NCBI GenBank assembly: GCA_947169455.1 | Contig: CAMVPV010000120.1 | Span: forward strand, 1-5,307 | Reading direction: 5' to 3' | Origin: an uncultured Clostridia bacterium | Lineage (GTDB): Bacteria > Bacillota_A > Clostridia > Oscillospirales > Ruminococcaceae | DNA length: 5,307 bases | In this document: positions 1-5,232 of the stretch, in pieces | Layout: each line of letters opens with the position of its first letter | Numbering within the stretch: position 1 is the stretch's first letter | The notes under the pieces: generated by a model | What the model saw: the letters and a program-made list of their open reading frames with translations, nothing else | What the model was told of the DNA's origin: nothing | The model's database searches: none | Made by a program: the position numbers and the translations under genes

Positions 1-33
1 GACGTGACGCCGGCTGATCTCACACTGATACTG

Positions 34-76
34 ACTGCGTTTGTTATTTTCAGATAGCAAACGCAGTTTTTGTTTT
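34..76 (+). terminator. Rho-independent terminator of an off-window plus-strand gene
   Basis: ACTGCGTTTG (34-43) pairs perfectly with CAAACGCAGT (58-67), giving a 10-bp stem and 14-nt loop. A T-rich run follows directly (TTTTTGTTTT, 67-76). The T-run lies only on the plus-strand side, so it ends transcription entering from the left. The gene it serves is outside the window: only 33 bp precede the stem, and no recognisable tail is visible there. It also separates that gene from yqfD, which converges on it. In the minus direction there is no T-run after the stem, so it probably does not terminate yqfD efficiently. Confidence 0.8.
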
Positions 77-101
77 ATCGGTAACTGACAGCGACCCGGC
101 A

Positions 102-1289
102 TTATTTATCAAGAAAGATGATCCGTTCCTCGCCTATGTCCCCTTCGATGATGTATTCCGCACGTATCTCCGCGCCGCTTTCGGTATAGGAACGGTATAT
201 CCTCCTGTCGATGACCGTGCTGCCGCCGCCGCTCAGAAAATTGTTCTCGTAGCGTGAGAGCTTGCCGTCAAGCAGTTCATCCGCCTGTTCGCGGCTGTAT
301 CTTACCGGCACCTCCTCTGTCTCCCACACCTCACAGTGAACCACCGCCGCAGGCAGCGTCAGCCCGAGAAAGCGTATGTATCTGATATCCTCCGCAGTTT
401 CGCACCTGCCCGCAGGCATCCTCCCGGATATGCGGAAGCGTTTCCCGAAAAGCTCCAGACAAATGATATCATCGGGGTCGCCGCATACCTCCGCCGTGTC
501 CTCGAACGGCTGCACGAATGATACCGTTTCGGAATATCTCCCGGTGATCTTTCCCATGGCGTGAACATAGTACGTCCCGCTGAATTTCTTCGGTACGACG
601 CCGCTTATCAGCACTTCTCCCCTGCGGACGGTGTCTCCCAGCATCGGTATGACCATCCCGCTGTAAACGCTCATCCCCGTTATCTGCGCATCACGCACAG
701 CCACGATATTGCACGGGCTGCCCTTGGGTACCACATCCGGTGCACCCGCCGTCTCGGTGACCTGCACTATCACTCTGCACCCGGAGCTGCGCACTCCCGC
801 CCACGATATCTCCTCCGAGGAGGCGAGCAGTATGTTCTCGGCGGCGCGCATATCTACAGCCGGTATGAACGAACCGTAATATATCCCGGTGCCGCGCAGT
901 ATCGCAAGTATCTCATCGTCAGAAACATTCTCGTTGCCGCTTATCTCTATCCGCATGACGATATTCGAGAAGAATACCGTCAGCGCCGCGGCAAGCAGCG
1001 CTCCGATGAGTATGCCTGTCCTGCGGGAATATCTTTTCAGAAAATAATACGCGCCGCTCTGTCCGGTCATTTCAACTGTCATCCCGAGTTTTTCGGCGGC
1101 GCGGCACACTGCCGGATAATATACCCTCAATACTTTTCCCCGCACCTGTCCTTTGTCGGCGGACAGCGATGAAAATCTCGCCGTGCGGACAAGGCTCCCC
1201 GCAAGCTGTGCAGATCTGTCACTGTCGCCGGGTGAATACGCGCGGAACATGACTTCTCCGACAAGGGACGCAAGCAGGCTCATGCTCAT
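102..1289 (-). CDS. yqfD: Sporulation protein YqfD
   Basis: This encodes 395 residues, close to the roughly 400 of Bacillus YqfD, a membrane protein of the mother-cell (SigmaE) sporulation regulon. Its biochemical role is not established. Visible parts are a basic N-terminal cytosolic region (1-90), one membrane segment (about 91-111) and a small POTRA/FtsQ-like region beginning with IEISGNENVSDDEI (about 114-127). A conserved region around SPCNIVAVRD (191-200), GDTVRRGEVLISG (218-230) resembles a lipoyl/HlyD-type fold, and the C-terminal half is probably outside the membrane. I chose the ATG at 1289 because it overlaps the yqfC stop as ATGA and has AAGGAGG four bases upstream. An ATG at 1283 (10-nt spacing) is equally possible. 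The open frame extends further upstream to 1442, but that part lies over yqfC and has no good ribosome site. It is co-transcribed with yqfC. Confidence 0.92.
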   Translation of the reverse strand: MSMSLLASLVGEVMFRAYSPGDSDRSAQLAGSLVRTARFSSLSADKGQVRGKVLRVYYPAVCRAAEKLGMTVEMTGQSGAYYFLKRYSRRTGILIGALLAAALTVFFSNIVMRIEISGNENVSDDEILAILRGTGIYYGSFIPAVDMRAAENILLASSEEISWAGVRSSGCRVIVQVTETAGAPDVVPKGSPCNIVAVRDAQITGMSVYSGMVIPMLGDTVRRGEVLISGVVPKKFSGTYYVHAMGKITGRYSETVSFVQPFEDTAEVCGDPDDIICLELFGKRFRISGRMPAGRCETAEDIRYIRFLGLTLPAAVVHCEVWETEEVPVRYSREQADELLDGKLSRYENNFLSGGGSTVIDRRIYRSYTESGAEIRAEYIIEGDIGEERIIFLDK

Positions 1290-1573
1290 CTGCCCTCCTT
1301 TTTCAGCGGTGAAAACTCTATCGATGTCACCCCGCCGCGCACAGTTACGCTGTCCGTTTCTGCACAGCTCAGCCTGAGCCCGTTCCCCCATATCCCGATG
1401 AGCATATCCGCCGAGCGTATCTTTATGCATACATCGCTGCACACAAGTATCCTGCGGCAGCTGTCTATCTGTATATCACCGCCGCATTCTATGCTGATGC
1501 GGGTATTCGGGTAGATGGTATCCTTCAGCAGTTTTCCGAGCGCGCTGTGTGTCACTGCCTTCAGTATTTCCAT
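1286..1573 (-). CDS. yqfC: Sporulation protein YqfC (YabP/YqfC family)
   Basis: This is a 95-residue protein, close to the size of Bacillus YqfC (about 93). The central and C-terminal part has the alternating beta pattern of the YabP/YqfC family: ISIECGGDIQIDSCRRILV (27-45), then IKIRSADMLIGIWGNGLRL (50-68), ending VTVRGGVTSIEFSPL (77-91). In B. subtilis yqfC sits directly upstream of yqfD under SigmaE, and the same order is kept here, which strongly supports both calls. The molecular function is not known; YabP relatives are linked to spore coat and cortex formation. The start is the ATG at 1573, preceded by AAAGGAG (1588-1582) at 8-nt spacing. A GTG at 1582 that lengthens the frame lies inside that ribosome site and is rejected. 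Confidence 0.9.
   Translation of the reverse strand: MEILKAVTHSALGKLLKDTIYPNTRISIECGGDIQIDSCRRILVCSDVCIKIRSADMLIGIWGNGLRLSCAETDSVTVRGGVTSIEFSPLKKEGR
1290..1300 (-). promoter_or_regulatory. Ribosome binding site of yqfD, inside yqfC
   Basis: On the minus strand AAGGAGGGCAG directly precedes the ATG at 1289. The site lies within the last codons of yqfC, so yqfD translation is probably coupled to yqfC. AAGGAGG is 4 nt from the first ATG and 10 nt from the second (1283), so it does not settle which one is used, but it excludes the longer upstream frame start at 1442. Confidence 0.75.
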
Positions 1574-1634
1574 TGCGATCACTCCTTTGAAGCGTGCGCC
1601 CGCAGTCTTTTTTATATTATTATTCTGTACGGCA

Positions 1635-1668
1635 AAATTCTATTCTTACGATCATTGTCATAGAATTT
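1635..1668. repeat. Inverted repeat in the divergent yqfC/ylbJ promoter region
   Basis: AAATTCTAT (1635-1643) and ATAGAATTT (1660-1668) are perfect reverse complements, with 16 bp between. They sit near the middle of the 125-bp gap between two divergent sporulation genes. No T-run follows on either strand, so it is not a terminator. It could be an operator, or a pair of back-to-back promoter -10 elements, since each arm read outward gives ATAGAATTT. Confidence 0.55.
1638..1666 (+). promoter_or_regulatory. Candidate SigmaE-type promoter for ylbJ
   Basis: TCATAGAAT (1658-1666) resembles the SigmaE -10 GCATACAAT. TTCTATT (1638-1644) is a 5-of-7 match to the SigmaE -35 KMATATT, 13 bp upstream. 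A transcript starting about 1674 would have a short leader ending at the ribosome site GGGAGGAG (1684-1691). B. subtilis ylbJ is a SigmaE gene, which makes this plausible. The match is imperfect and was read by eye. Confidence 0.35.
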
Positions 1669-1698
1669 ACTATGCTTATGACCGGGAGGAGCAACAGA

Positions 1699-2799
1699 AT
1701 GAAAAGATCCTTCAAGGAAGATCTGCGTGCAGTGACGGTATCGCTCCTGCTGATACTCGTGTGCGCCGCCGTGATAAGGTTCCCCGCCGAAACTGCGGCA
1801 GCCGTAAGAAGATCCTCCGCCAACTGCCTTAACATGATAATACCTTCGCTCTTTGCGATGATGGTGCTCTCCCGCCTGCTCATATCAAGCGGGCTGTACA
1901 GAAATATCGGCAGACCCTTCTCCCTTGTCGCAAGATACGTTTTCCGCATACCCGAGGAGCTGTTTCCGATATTCATAATAAGCATGGCAGCGGGCTACCC
2001 CGTCGGAGCGGCACTGCTCTCCGAAGCCTGTGACAGCGGCGCATCACGCGATGACGCTGCCGATATGCTGTGCTGGTGCTTCGGCGCGGGACCCGCCTTC
2101 ATCTTCGGAACGGTCGGTGCGGGCATCTTCGGCAGTGTGAGGTGCGGCGGTGCGGTGTTCGTTTCCTGCATAGCCGCGAATATACTGCTCGGCATTTTCA
2201 TGGGCATCGGAAAGCCCGTTCCCCCGCGCTCGGAAAAGCCCGCGCCCCCCGTCTTCACCGCTGAGATGCTCAATTCCGCAGTGACGGGCGGCGGCTGTGC
2301 GATGCTGAAAATGTGCGCCGCCGTGCTGTTCATGTCAGCGCTGCTCGCTGTTCCCGATGCGCTCGGGCTGTCCGCTGCCGCAGCGTCATTCATCGGGAAA
2401 ATGCTCGGCAAAGACCCCCGCAGCGTCTATGTGATACTGCGCTCCGCCGCAGAGATAACAAACATAACCTTTCTTGACGGACATACCCCCGAATACCTTC
2501 CTGCCGCCGCAGCCGCGGTCTCCTTCGGCGGGATATCGGTGTTCATGCAGATAAAGGCAGTGTGCGGCGGGCGTTTTTCCGTGCTGAAGCTCGCGGCGGC
2601 GCGGCTTTCGGCGGCACTGATCTCCGGCATTTCATGCGAGCTGCTCTGCAGCGCCCTATATACCGAAACGACAGTCGCGGCAGCTGCTCACTATGTACGC
2701 AGGATTCGTCATAATCCACCATTGGCATCAATATTTTTGTTGATTATGACGATTTTGCTGTTATCTCAAAAAAGGGTAGTCAAATCTGAAAAAGTATGA
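1699..2799 (+). CDS. ylbJ: Sporulation integral membrane protein YlbJ
   Basis: This encodes a 366-residue polytopic membrane protein. Hydrophobic segments lie at about 10-26, 46-64, 87-107, 128-146, 151-170, 203-222, 268-286, 300-320 and 342-356. Family marks are IIPSLFAMMVLSRLL (47-61), AAGYPVGA (97-104), the CWCFGAGPAFI region (125-135), SAAEITN (249-255) and SFGGISVFMQ (275-284). They match YlbJ of the nucleoside-recognition/gate-domain superfamily. In B. subtilis YlbJ is a SigmaE-controlled protein needed for resistant spores; the transported substrate is unknown. The start is the ATG at 1699, with GGAGG 9 nt upstream. The frame is open from 1594, but that part has no ribosome site and covers the promoter. 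The protein is shorter than Bacillus YlbJ (about 408). Its last 35 or so residues come from AT-rich DNA unlike the rest of the gene and may be a secondary extension. Confidence 0.85.
   Translation: MKRSFKEDLRAVTVSLLLILVCAAVIRFPAETAAAVRRSSANCLNMIIPSLFAMMVLSRLLISSGLYRNIGRPFSLVARYVFRIPEELFPIFIISMAAGYPVGAALLSEACDSGASRDDAADMLCWCFGAGPAFIFGTVGAGIFGSVRCGGAVFVSCIAANILLGIFMGIGKPVPPRSEKPAPPVFTAEMLNSAVTGGGCAMLKMCAAVLFMSALLAVPDALGLSAAAASFIGKMLGKDPRSVYVILRSAAEITNITFLDGHTPEYLPAAAAAVSFGGISVFMQIKAVCGGRFSVLKLAAARLSAALISGISCELLCSALYTETTVAAAAHYVRRIRHNPPLASIFLLIMTILLLSQKRVVKSEKV
2706..2756 (+). terminator. Possible terminator stem-loop overlapping the ylbJ 3' end
   Basis: TCGTCATAATC (2706-2716) pairs perfectly with GATTATGACGA (2742-2752), with a 25-nt loop and TTTT (2753-2756) directly after. 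No other terminator-like structure lies between ylbJ and the next promoter, so this may end ylbJ transcription even though it lies before the stop codon at 2797. The stem is AT-rich and the T-run short, so strength is doubtful. A competing inner pairing ATCAA/TTGAT (2727-2731 with 2740-2744) is also possible. Confidence 0.4.
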
Positions 2800-2805
2800 T
2801 ATAAT
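2777..2805 (+). promoter_or_regulatory. SigmaA-type promoter with extended -10
   Basis: A perfect TATAAT (2800-2805) is preceded by TG one base upstream (TGATATAAT, extended -10). TAGTCA (2777-2782) lies at 17-bp spacing and matches TTGACA at 4 of 6. The expected start is near 2812, giving a leader of about 154 nt that contains the whole inverted repeat at 2826-2930 before the small gene at 2966. The -10 overlaps the last codon and stop of ylbJ. Confidence 0.65.
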
Positions 2806-2825
2806 AGAGTTAGTGTAAGTTCTCA

Positions 2826-2930
2826 TATTACTTCGGCAATTAAATATCTATAATAAACATAAAACATTTTCCGATAGATACAGCTTTATGTTATATTTGA
2901 TTTTATCGATAAATAATTGCCGAAGTAATA
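2826..2930. repeat. Long imperfect inverted repeat, MITE-like or structured leader
   Basis: The terminal arms TATTACTTCGGCAATTA (2826-2842) and TAATTGCCGAAGTAATA (2914-2930) are perfect 17-bp reverse complements. Inside, pairing continues in register through 2845-2848 with 2908-2911 and 2850-2853 with 2903-2906. After an 8-nt offset, AACATAAA (2856-2863) pairs with TTTATGTT (2885-2892), leaving a 21-nt tip. No T-run follows on either strand, so it is not a terminator. The outermost TA on each side could be the TA duplication typical of IS630/mariner-type miniature elements. The element carries no gene and is much richer in A+T than its neighbours. It lies in the presumed 5' leader of the next gene, so a regulatory RNA hairpin is the main alternative. 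Confidence 0.7.
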
Positions 2931-2965
2931 AAAGAAATAAAAACCAAAAGAAAGGAATGTCGGCA

Positions 2966-3175
2966 ATGGCAAGAAAAAAATATTTCGGAAATGATATCCA
3001 GCCGCAGTGCCAGTATTGTGCATACGGCGTAAGGGCTAAGGACGGCGGCAAAGTACTCTGCGAAAAGCGCGGTCTGGTCAACGGCGACGCTTCCTGCCCC
3101 AAATTCTCGTACTCCCCGCTTAAAAGGATCCCTGTAAAACAGCTTAATATCCCGGGGAACTTCGACGACGAATGA
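2966..3175 (+). CDS. Small four-cysteine protein, unknown function
   Basis: This encodes a 69-residue basic protein. Cysteines sit at 15, 18, 32 and 44 (CQYC, then VLCEK, then ASCPKF), a spacing of C-x2-C-x13-C-x11-C that suggests a small zinc-ribbon-like metal site. The C-terminal part FSYSPLKRIPVKQLNIP (47-63) resembles a tail (K/FxYDPLKRxP) that I associate with small uncharacterised Clostridia proteins; no function is known to me. The start is the second ATG (2966), with AAAGGA (2951-2956) at 9-nt spacing. An ATG at 2957 overlaps that ribosome site, and the frame upstream of it lies within the inverted repeat. The gene appears monocistronic, with its own promoter upstream and a strong terminator 5 bp after the stop. 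There is no signal peptide or membrane segment, so it is presumably cytosolic. Confidence 0.8.
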   Translation: MARKKYFGNDIQPQCQYCAYGVRAKDGGKVLCEKRGLVNGDASCPKFSYSPLKRIPVKQLNIPGNFDDE

Positions 3176-3180
3176 TACGG

Positions 3181-3219
3181 AACAGCACGCCCGCTTTCGC
3201 TGACGTGCTGTTTTCTTTT
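3181..3219 (+). terminator. Rho-independent terminator after the Cys4 gene
   Basis: AACAGCACG (3181-3189) pairs with CGTGCTGTT (3204-3212), a 9-bp stem with a 14-nt loop. The T-rich run TTTTCTTTT (3211-3219) follows at once. It begins 5 bp after the stop at 3175, so it clearly closes the small gene's transcript and isolates it from the operon that starts at 3284. Confidence 0.88.
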
Positions 3220-3283
3220 AGAGAACAGAGATCAGAAAATATTCCCGATCTCCCTGATGATCAAAATAACGGAGTGTATAATT

Positions 3284-4210
3284 ATGACTGCAAGATTTCA
3301 TCTGCCCGGGATAACCACCCATTTCGACCTGAATATGTACTTCATAGAGCTGTTCCGGAGCGAACCGCAGCTTTTCCGCGAGAACACCGAGATAGCCTCG
3401 GTATATGGCACTCTGCCGCCCGCTGTATGGAACGGCGGACGCACCGTGCGCGGCGTGCTTGACCTTGAACAGTGCGCGTATATAATACAATGCTACAACG
3501 CACATAATATCCCGCTGAGGTTCACCTTCACGAACCCCATGCTCGAAGAACGCCACCTCAAGGATGAATTCTGCAATATCATCTGTCAGATGGCGGAGAA
3601 CGGCATGAACGAGATCATCATATTCTCGCCCATGCTCGAAGAATATCTCCGCAGGACATACCCGAAGTTCACCTATACCTCCTCCACCTGCAAGCAGATA
3701 GAGGATATCGGAGAGCTCGAAAAGGAACTGGAAAAGGATTACCGCCTCGTGGTGCTCGATTATAACTGGAACAACCGGTTCGATGTGCTGGAAAAGCTCC
3801 CCCACAAGGAAAAATGCGAGCTGCTGCTCAACGCGATATGTGTTTCACACTGCCCGCACCGCGGTGAGCATTACCGCTTCCTCGGCAGACAGCAGATATA
3901 TGTGAACGAGATGCTCCCTATCGCGGGTCCGAATGCATTTACGATGACGTCCGGAAACGAGAAGGATTTCCGCTGCCCGTTCAATACATCGCTCGAAAAG
4001 GGCACCAATCAGAAGACGTATCTCTCCCCCGAGTCGGTATATGAGAAATATCTGCCAATGGGATTTGAGAACTTCAAGATAGAAGGACGCACCTACACCG
4101 ACGAAGAGATGCTCGGTGAATATATAAAGTATATGGCAAAGCCCGAATGTGCCGATGAGGTGCGCGAAAAGATGCTCGCACACACGGAACCCGCACCGGA
4201 AAATGCCTGA
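3284..4210 (+). CDS. U32-peptidase-like protein, probable Fe-S enzyme of unknown substrate
   Basis: This encodes 308 residues and no membrane segment or signal peptide. The strongest family mark is FKIEGRT (264-270), matching the KIEGR motif near the end of the U32 domain. LRFTFTNP (78-85) and VVLDYNWNN (156-164) look like strands of its barrel. U32 proteins such as YegQ/TrhP, RlhA and UbiU/UbiV are mostly O2-independent hydroxylation factors for tRNA, rRNA or quinone precursors. UbiU and UbiV bind a [4Fe-4S] cluster through four cysteines. Here C178, C186, C190 (CVSHCPHRGEHY, 186-197) and C231 are the natural candidates, but this is inference. The start is the ATG at 3284, with ACGGAG 9 nt upstream; an in-frame ATG at 3257 has no ribosome site. 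Its stop is 15 bp before purine nucleoside phosphorylase, so the two are surely co-transcribed. The substrate is unknown, and a true protease role is unlikely but not excluded. Confidence 0.7.
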   Translation: MTARFHLPGITTHFDLNMYFIELFRSEPQLFRENTEIASVYGTLPPAVWNGGRTVRGVLDLEQCAYIIQCYNAHNIPLRFTFTNPMLEERHLKDEFCNIICQMAENGMNEIIIFSPMLEEYLRRTYPKFTYTSSTCKQIEDIGELEKELEKDYRLVVLDYNWNNRFDVLEKLPHKEKCELLLNAICVSHCPHRGEHYRFLGRQQIYVNEMLPIAGPNAFTMTSGNEKDFRCPFNTSLEKGTNQKTYLSPESVYEKYLPMGFENFKIEGRTYTDEEMLGEYIKYMAKPECADEVREKMLAHTEPAPENA

Positions 4211-4225
4211 ACAGGAGGAAATATC

Positions 4226-5059
4226 ATGTCAAAATGCTATGAGAGACTTATGAAATGTCTGGAATGTGTACGCAAAAAGACCGATTTCGTGCCGGATATC
4301 GCGCTGGTGCTCGGCTCCGGTCTGGGCGGATATGCCGACAGCGAAGTGGATATCCGCGCTACGGTCGATTATTCCGAGATAGAGGGATTTCCGATATCCA
4401 CCGCGCCGGGTCATGTCGGAAGATTTGTGTTCGGATATGTGAACGGTGTGCCGGCAGTTGTCATGCAGGGGCGCGTGCATTACTACGAGGGCTACCCTAT
4501 GGAGGATGTAGTGCTCCCCACCCGCCTTATGAAGATGATGGGCGCCAAAGTGCTGTTCCTCACAAATGCGGCGGGCGGAATAAATTACAACTTTGACTGC
4601 GGCGACTTCATGCTGATAAATGACCATATCTGCATGGCACCCTCTCCGCTCATAGGCGAGAACCCCGACGAGCTCGGACCGCGTTTCCCCGACATGAGCG
4701 ATATATATGACAGAAAGCTGCGCAACATCGTGAAGGCGACCGCGAGAAGGCTCGACATACAGCTCCGCGACGGTGTATATATACAGCTGACGGGTCCCAG
4801 CTACGAGACGCCCTCCGAGATAAGAATGGCGCGCATACTCGGTGCGGACGCCGTGGGGATGTCCACCGGCTGCGAGGCTATCGCCGCAAATCACATGGGC
4901 ATGAGCATAGTGGGTATATCCTGCATATCCAACCTTGCGTCCGGCGTTTCGCCGCGTCCGCTCTCGCATCAGGAGGTGCAGGAGACCGCCGACAGGGTCG
5001 CTCCGCTTTTCAGAAAGCTCGTGAGCGAATCAATAAAGGATATAGCGGCAACCCTGTAA
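4226..5059 (+). CDS. punA: Purine nucleoside phosphorylase (trimeric, inosine/guanosine type)
   Basis: This encodes a 277-residue cytosolic enzyme that splits inosine or guanosine with phosphate into free base and ribose-1-phosphate (purine salvage). The length and motifs match the low-molecular-mass trimeric PNP/MTAP class. They are the phosphate-binding loop GSGLGG (30-35), PGHVGR (61-66), GRVHYYEGY (82-90), LTNAAGGIN (112-120) and GPSYETPSEIRM (190-201, with the Glu194 expected for purine binding). VGMST (210-214) and SNLASG (235-240, with Asn236 expected to contact the base) follow, then PLSHQEV (245-251). All expected catalytic regions are present, so it should be active. MSTGCE stands where many relatives have MSTVPE. 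The start is clear: ATG with AGGAGG (4213-4218) at 7-nt spacing. It is the second gene of an operon with the U32-like gene; no terminator is visible right after it. B. subtilis uses the name pupG for the same enzyme. Confidence 0.95.
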   Translation: MSKCYERLMKCLECVRKKTDFVPDIALVLGSGLGGYADSEVDIRATVDYSEIEGFPISTAPGHVGRFVFGYVNGVPAVVMQGRVHYYEGYPMEDVVLPTRLMKMMGAKVLFLTNAAGGINYNFDCGDFMLINDHICMAPSPLIGENPDELGPRFPDMSDIYDRKLRNIVKATARRLDIQLRDGVYIQLTGPSYETPSEIRMARILGADAVGMSTGCEAIAANHMGMSIVGISCISNLASGVSPRPLSHQEVQETADRVAPLFRKLVSESIKDIAATL

Positions 5060-5094
5060 ATTATTGTTCTGATATTGATCCGGAAGTGATCGTT

Positions 5095-5232
5095 GTGACA
5101 ATGCAGAAAGCTGCGGGGCTTATCTCGGAGCTTCGTTCCGCAGACCGGACGGAACAGCAGATAAATGACTTCTGCTGTTCATCAGAGAACGGCGAGGAAC
5201 AGTACAGACCGGCTGGACAGGTCAGCCGATGA
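5095..5232 (+). CDS. Possible small protein, unrecognised
   Basis: This is a candidate 45-residue frame starting at GTG 5095 (or 43 residues from ATG 5101), running MTMQKAAGLISELRSADRTE... and ending QYRPAGQVSR. GGAAGTGATC (5082-5091) is a near match to the extended anti-Shine-Dalgarno complement GGAGGTGATC and suits the GTG start (about 8 nt from the GGAAG core). Its TGA overlaps the next ATG as ATGA, as in coupled genes. The frame stays open well upstream into punA, so openness alone proves little. It is polar, with one adjacent Cys pair and no membrane segment. I do not recognise it. The region could instead be a decayed gene or a structured non-coding RNA, as it also holds a perfect hairpin (5152-5180). 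Confidence 0.35.
   Translation: MTMQKAAGLISELRSADRTEQQINDFCCSSENGEEQYRPAGQVSR
5152..5180. repeat. Perfect 10-bp stem-loop
   Basis: GAACAGCAGA (5152-5161) pairs with TCTGCTGTTC (5171-5180), with a 9-nt loop. No T-run follows on either strand, so a Rho-independent terminator is not supported. A second weaker pairing, CTGCGG (5111-5116) with CCGCAG (5138-5143), lies just upstream. Together they suggest RNA structure downstream of punA or before the reading frame at the right edge. Confidence 0.5.

Noticed and set aside
561..1172. 203-residue plus-strand open frame across yqfD
   Set aside because: It is antisense to yqfD, which has family motifs, a ribosome site and a partner gene. The translated frame is rich in His, Arg and Tyr, as mirror frames of GC-rich genes are, and shows no domain.
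2848..3102. 84-residue minus-strand open frame over the inverted repeat and Cys4 gene
   Set aside because: It arises from AT-rich repeat DNA and the reverse strand of the small gene, and has no start signals.
3228..3252. GAGATC / GATCTC inverted repeat upstream of the U32-like gene
   Set aside because: It has only 6-bp arms with 13 bp between and no T-run, so it is easily expected by chance. It might be an operator but nothing else supports that.
3277..3282. TATAAT just before the U32-like gene
   Set aside because: It sits one base before the ATG, between ribosome site and start, so a transcript from it would begin inside the gene. No good -35 is present. The real promoter of this operon is not visible to me; a weak AT-rich stretch lies around 3236-3243.
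3218..3805. 195-residue minus-strand open frame across the U32-like gene
   Set aside because: It is a shadow of the plus-strand gene and would run through the T-run of the terminator at 3211-3219.
4229..4969. 246-residue minus-strand open frame across punA
   Set aside because: It is a mirror frame of a certain enzyme gene, with His/Arg/Tyr-rich composition and no ribosome site.
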